This document shows positions 14,571 to 16,031 of a DNA stretch of 16,031 bases, piece by piece. This DNA is from Bacteroidota bacterium (lineage in GTDB: Bacteria > Bacteroidota > Bacteroidia > Bacteroidales > WCHB1-69): contig JAEWNB010000063.1 of the NCBI GenBank assembly GCA_023392945.1, positions 1 to 16,031 of the forward strand. The letters run 5' to 3'. Positions within the stretch are counted from its first letter, which is position 1. The number at the start of each line of letters is the position of its first letter. The position numbers and the translations under genes were made by a program. The notes under the pieces are model-generated. The model saw only the letters and a program-made list of their open reading frames with translations. It searched no databases and was not told where the DNA came from.

Positions 14571-16031
14571 AACGTGGCATCGGAGTATGGTATATTGCGC
14601 TGAAATTATTTGGACGGTATTTTTCAAGCCATCTGAATTCTTTTAAAAATCTGTCTTTCTTTTCCATTGATTCATCGGGATTAATCTTGCCGTCGGGAGA
14701 ATTGTAAAAAGCAATCCCGTCAATTTCTCCCTCTTTAAAAAAGATAGTCATTTCACTTGTTGCTGAAGAATTAATCCCAATCAGAGAGCTGTCTTCTTCC
14801 TGAATATAATAAAGACATTCGGCATTGTTTATTACATCTACTTTTATTAATTCTTTATTGTGGAAATAGCCATAAATATTAGCTCCTTTGATTTGATTGA
14901 ATTCAGTATTTTCATAGAGTGAAGAAACAATAAAAGCAGATTTGCATAACTTAAGCATTAAATTGACAGAATCTAAAATAGTAAAACGAATAGTATCGGC
15001 AGTCAATTGATAATCCTCAGACCAAATTACCGGATTATAATACATATTAAGGATTGAATCTGGGACAAGATAGGCAAGAGAATCGCAGGCACCTTGTAAA
15101 TCCCCCCTATAAAATTTAACTTTGTTGAATGCAATAATCAGTTGAGGATCTTGCAGGGAGTCAATCATGATTTTTAAAGTGTCGGAATGCAAATAGAGAG
15201 AATCACCCTGATCAATCAATATGAGTAAAGTACTGTCAGTAACAGTTGACAGCCCCCCGTGCTCAAAATATTCTGCAAAATTACCTTTAACAATATAATT
15301 TTTTATTGAATCAGATATGATTATATTATTCCATCCCAGTCCGTATCCTAAAATTTTATCATAGTAAAGGCTGTCTCCGACAATTCGTTGGTTTTTGTTT
15401 TCTAATTTTACATCGTCAATAAGCAACGAAATATCCTTTTTAGTATCGTACCAACCTAAATTTGTATAGATGGTATTCTCATCAGAAACTAGATGTGTTC
15501 GCGAAATGAAATATACAATTTCTGACTCCGTATTGAATGCCAGTGAATCACAATCCATTGTGTATGTTTTGTTTACAAGTAAAACATCTTTGTTAAGCAC
15601 AACTTTGTGATTTTTGGTATGATAACGACCAATGATACTTGTCAGAGTATTGTCCTTATTAATCATTTTTCCCCCGGTCAGATAGTACCCGACATCATTT
15701 TTTATGTCATAGATCAGACTATCGGTGTATAGTGCAGAGGTGTTATCCATCAGTATTACATCTCTGGAAATAGAAGCGGTTTTTTCATTTCCGTCATAGA
15801 CCACAAATTTGCCATATAGAGTGACTGAATCGTTGATGTGAACCCTGACAGATTCTCCAAAAGCTTCAAGATAGTTTTCTTTTTCATAATGATAAGCACT
15901 ATCACAATATCCGATTATTTTGTCCTGAGAAAAGACAACATTTCCGACATAGCGGGTGATTCCGGGAAGGAGCTCTTCGTCATGATAAGCCCAGGCAGCA
16001 CTGAAAGCAATTTTCTTGGGTTGAGCCTTCA
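14521..16031 (-). CDS. OstA-like protein, LptA/OstA jelly-roll family (5' end beyond window)
   Basis: The frame is open to the right edge, so the N-terminus is missing; 502 residues are visible, the last coded at 14524. An in-frame GTG at 15804 is internal, since conserved family sequence continues upstream of it (YVGNVVFSQDKIIGYCDSA, then YLEAFGESVRVHINDSVTLY). The chain is a run of short beta strands with recurring D-S-L-x-Y/F motifs (YTDSLIYDIKND, DCDSLAFNT, GDSLYYDK), typical of the OstA-type beta-jelly roll that in LptA, LptC and LptD carries lipopolysaccharide across the periplasm. Bacteroidota encode such longer OstA-like proteins; direct evidence for LPS transport in this group is limited, so the role is inferred. 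Its stop lies inside holB (50-bp tail overlap). A signal peptide is expected outside the window. Confidence 0.85.
   Translation of the reverse strand, partial: KAQPKKIAFSAAWAYHDEELLPGITRYVGNVVFSQDKIIGYCDSAYHYEKENYLEAFGESVRVHINDSVTLYGKFVVYDGNEKTASISRDVILMDNTSALYTDSLIYDIKNDVGYYLTGGKMINKDNTLTSIIGRYHTKNHKVVLNKDVLLVNKTYTMDCDSLAFNTESEIVYFISRTHLVSDENTIYTNLGWYDTKKDISLLIDDVKLENKNQRIVGDSLYYDKILGYGLGWNNIIISDSIKNYIVKGNFAEYFEHGGLSTVTDSTLLILIDQGDSLYLHSDTLKIMIDSLQDPQLIIAFNKVKFYRGDLQGACDSLAYLVPDSILNMYYNPVIWSEDYQLTADTIRFTILDSVNLMLKLCKSAFIVSSLYENTEFNQIKGANIYGYFHNKELIKVDVINNAECLYYIQEEDSSLIGINSSATSEMTIFFKEGEIDGIAFYNSPDGKINPDESMEKKDRFLKEFRWLEKYRPNNFSAIYHTPMPRFNLKEPDAEQSSDKDR
14523..14546. other. Hairpin within the holB / OstA-like 3' overlap
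   Basis: On the plus strand AGCGATCTT (14523-14531) pairs with AAGATTGCT (14538-14546) around the 6-nt loop TATCTG. This gives a 9-bp stem with one G-U wobble. On the minus strand the same position is an A-C mismatch. Neither side has a T-tract, so it is not a standard terminator. It may only reflect coding sequence. Confidence 0.3.

Noticed and set aside
1..16031. CRISPR array, tRNA or rRNA genes, insertion sequences, prophage genes
   Set aside because: I looked in all intergenic gaps and found no direct-repeat array, cloverleaf-like sequence, transposase or phage gene.

Overview
The window is an AT-rich chromosomal segment from a member of the Bacteroidota, most likely a Bacteroidales-like anaerobe or microaerophile. 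Three things support this. Copies of the phylum's -7 promoter box (TAnnTTTG, three of them exactly TATCTTTG and a fourth TATCTTTG on the minus strand) lie in front of most transcription units. Several proteins are of types common in the phylum: an OstA-like LptA-family protein, a MORN_2/YwqK-type repeat protein, an MltD-like transglycosylase with LysM domains, and a single-domain M16 peptidase. A lone flavodiiron protein suggests a cell that has to remove O2 or NO. The lineage is inferred; there is no rRNA gene here to confirm it.

Layout: 1-130 is a GC-rich island (about 68% G+C) unlike the rest of the window, followed by a short AT-rich spacer. From 268 to 2982 on the plus strand lie an M16 metallopeptidase, a TPR lipoprotein of unknown function and rpsT, which has its own promoter. 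The fprA gene (minus, 3002-4207) faces rpsT, and the rpsT terminator hairpin lies inside the last codons of fprA. A hotdog-fold thioesterase (plus, 4402-4815) faces a three-gene minus-strand unit transcribed from about 10200 down to 4827: dsbD, a GT39/ArnT-like membrane glycosyltransferase, then lnt. Divergent from dsbD is a plus-strand unit, 10298-14570: a secreted MORN-repeat protein, an MltD-like transglycosylase and holB (DNA polymerase III delta'). The last gene, on the minus strand and running off the right edge, is an OstA/LptA-family protein whose 3' end overlaps that of holB by 50 bp.

How the genes work together: most encode cell-envelope biogenesis. DsbD carries reducing power to the periplasm, Lnt completes lipoprotein acylation, the GT39 enzyme probably glycosylates a lipid or envelope glycan, the MltD-like enzyme cuts peptidoglycan, and the OstA-like protein belongs to the LPS-transport jelly-roll family. 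rpsT and holB are housekeeping genes. I see no prophage, insertion sequence, CRISPR array, tRNA or rRNA, and no convincing new multi-gene system. The items most worth a second look are the GC-rich island, the two cases of 3'-end sharing between convergent genes, the unknown TPR lipoprotein, and the DsbD-GT39-Lnt operon.
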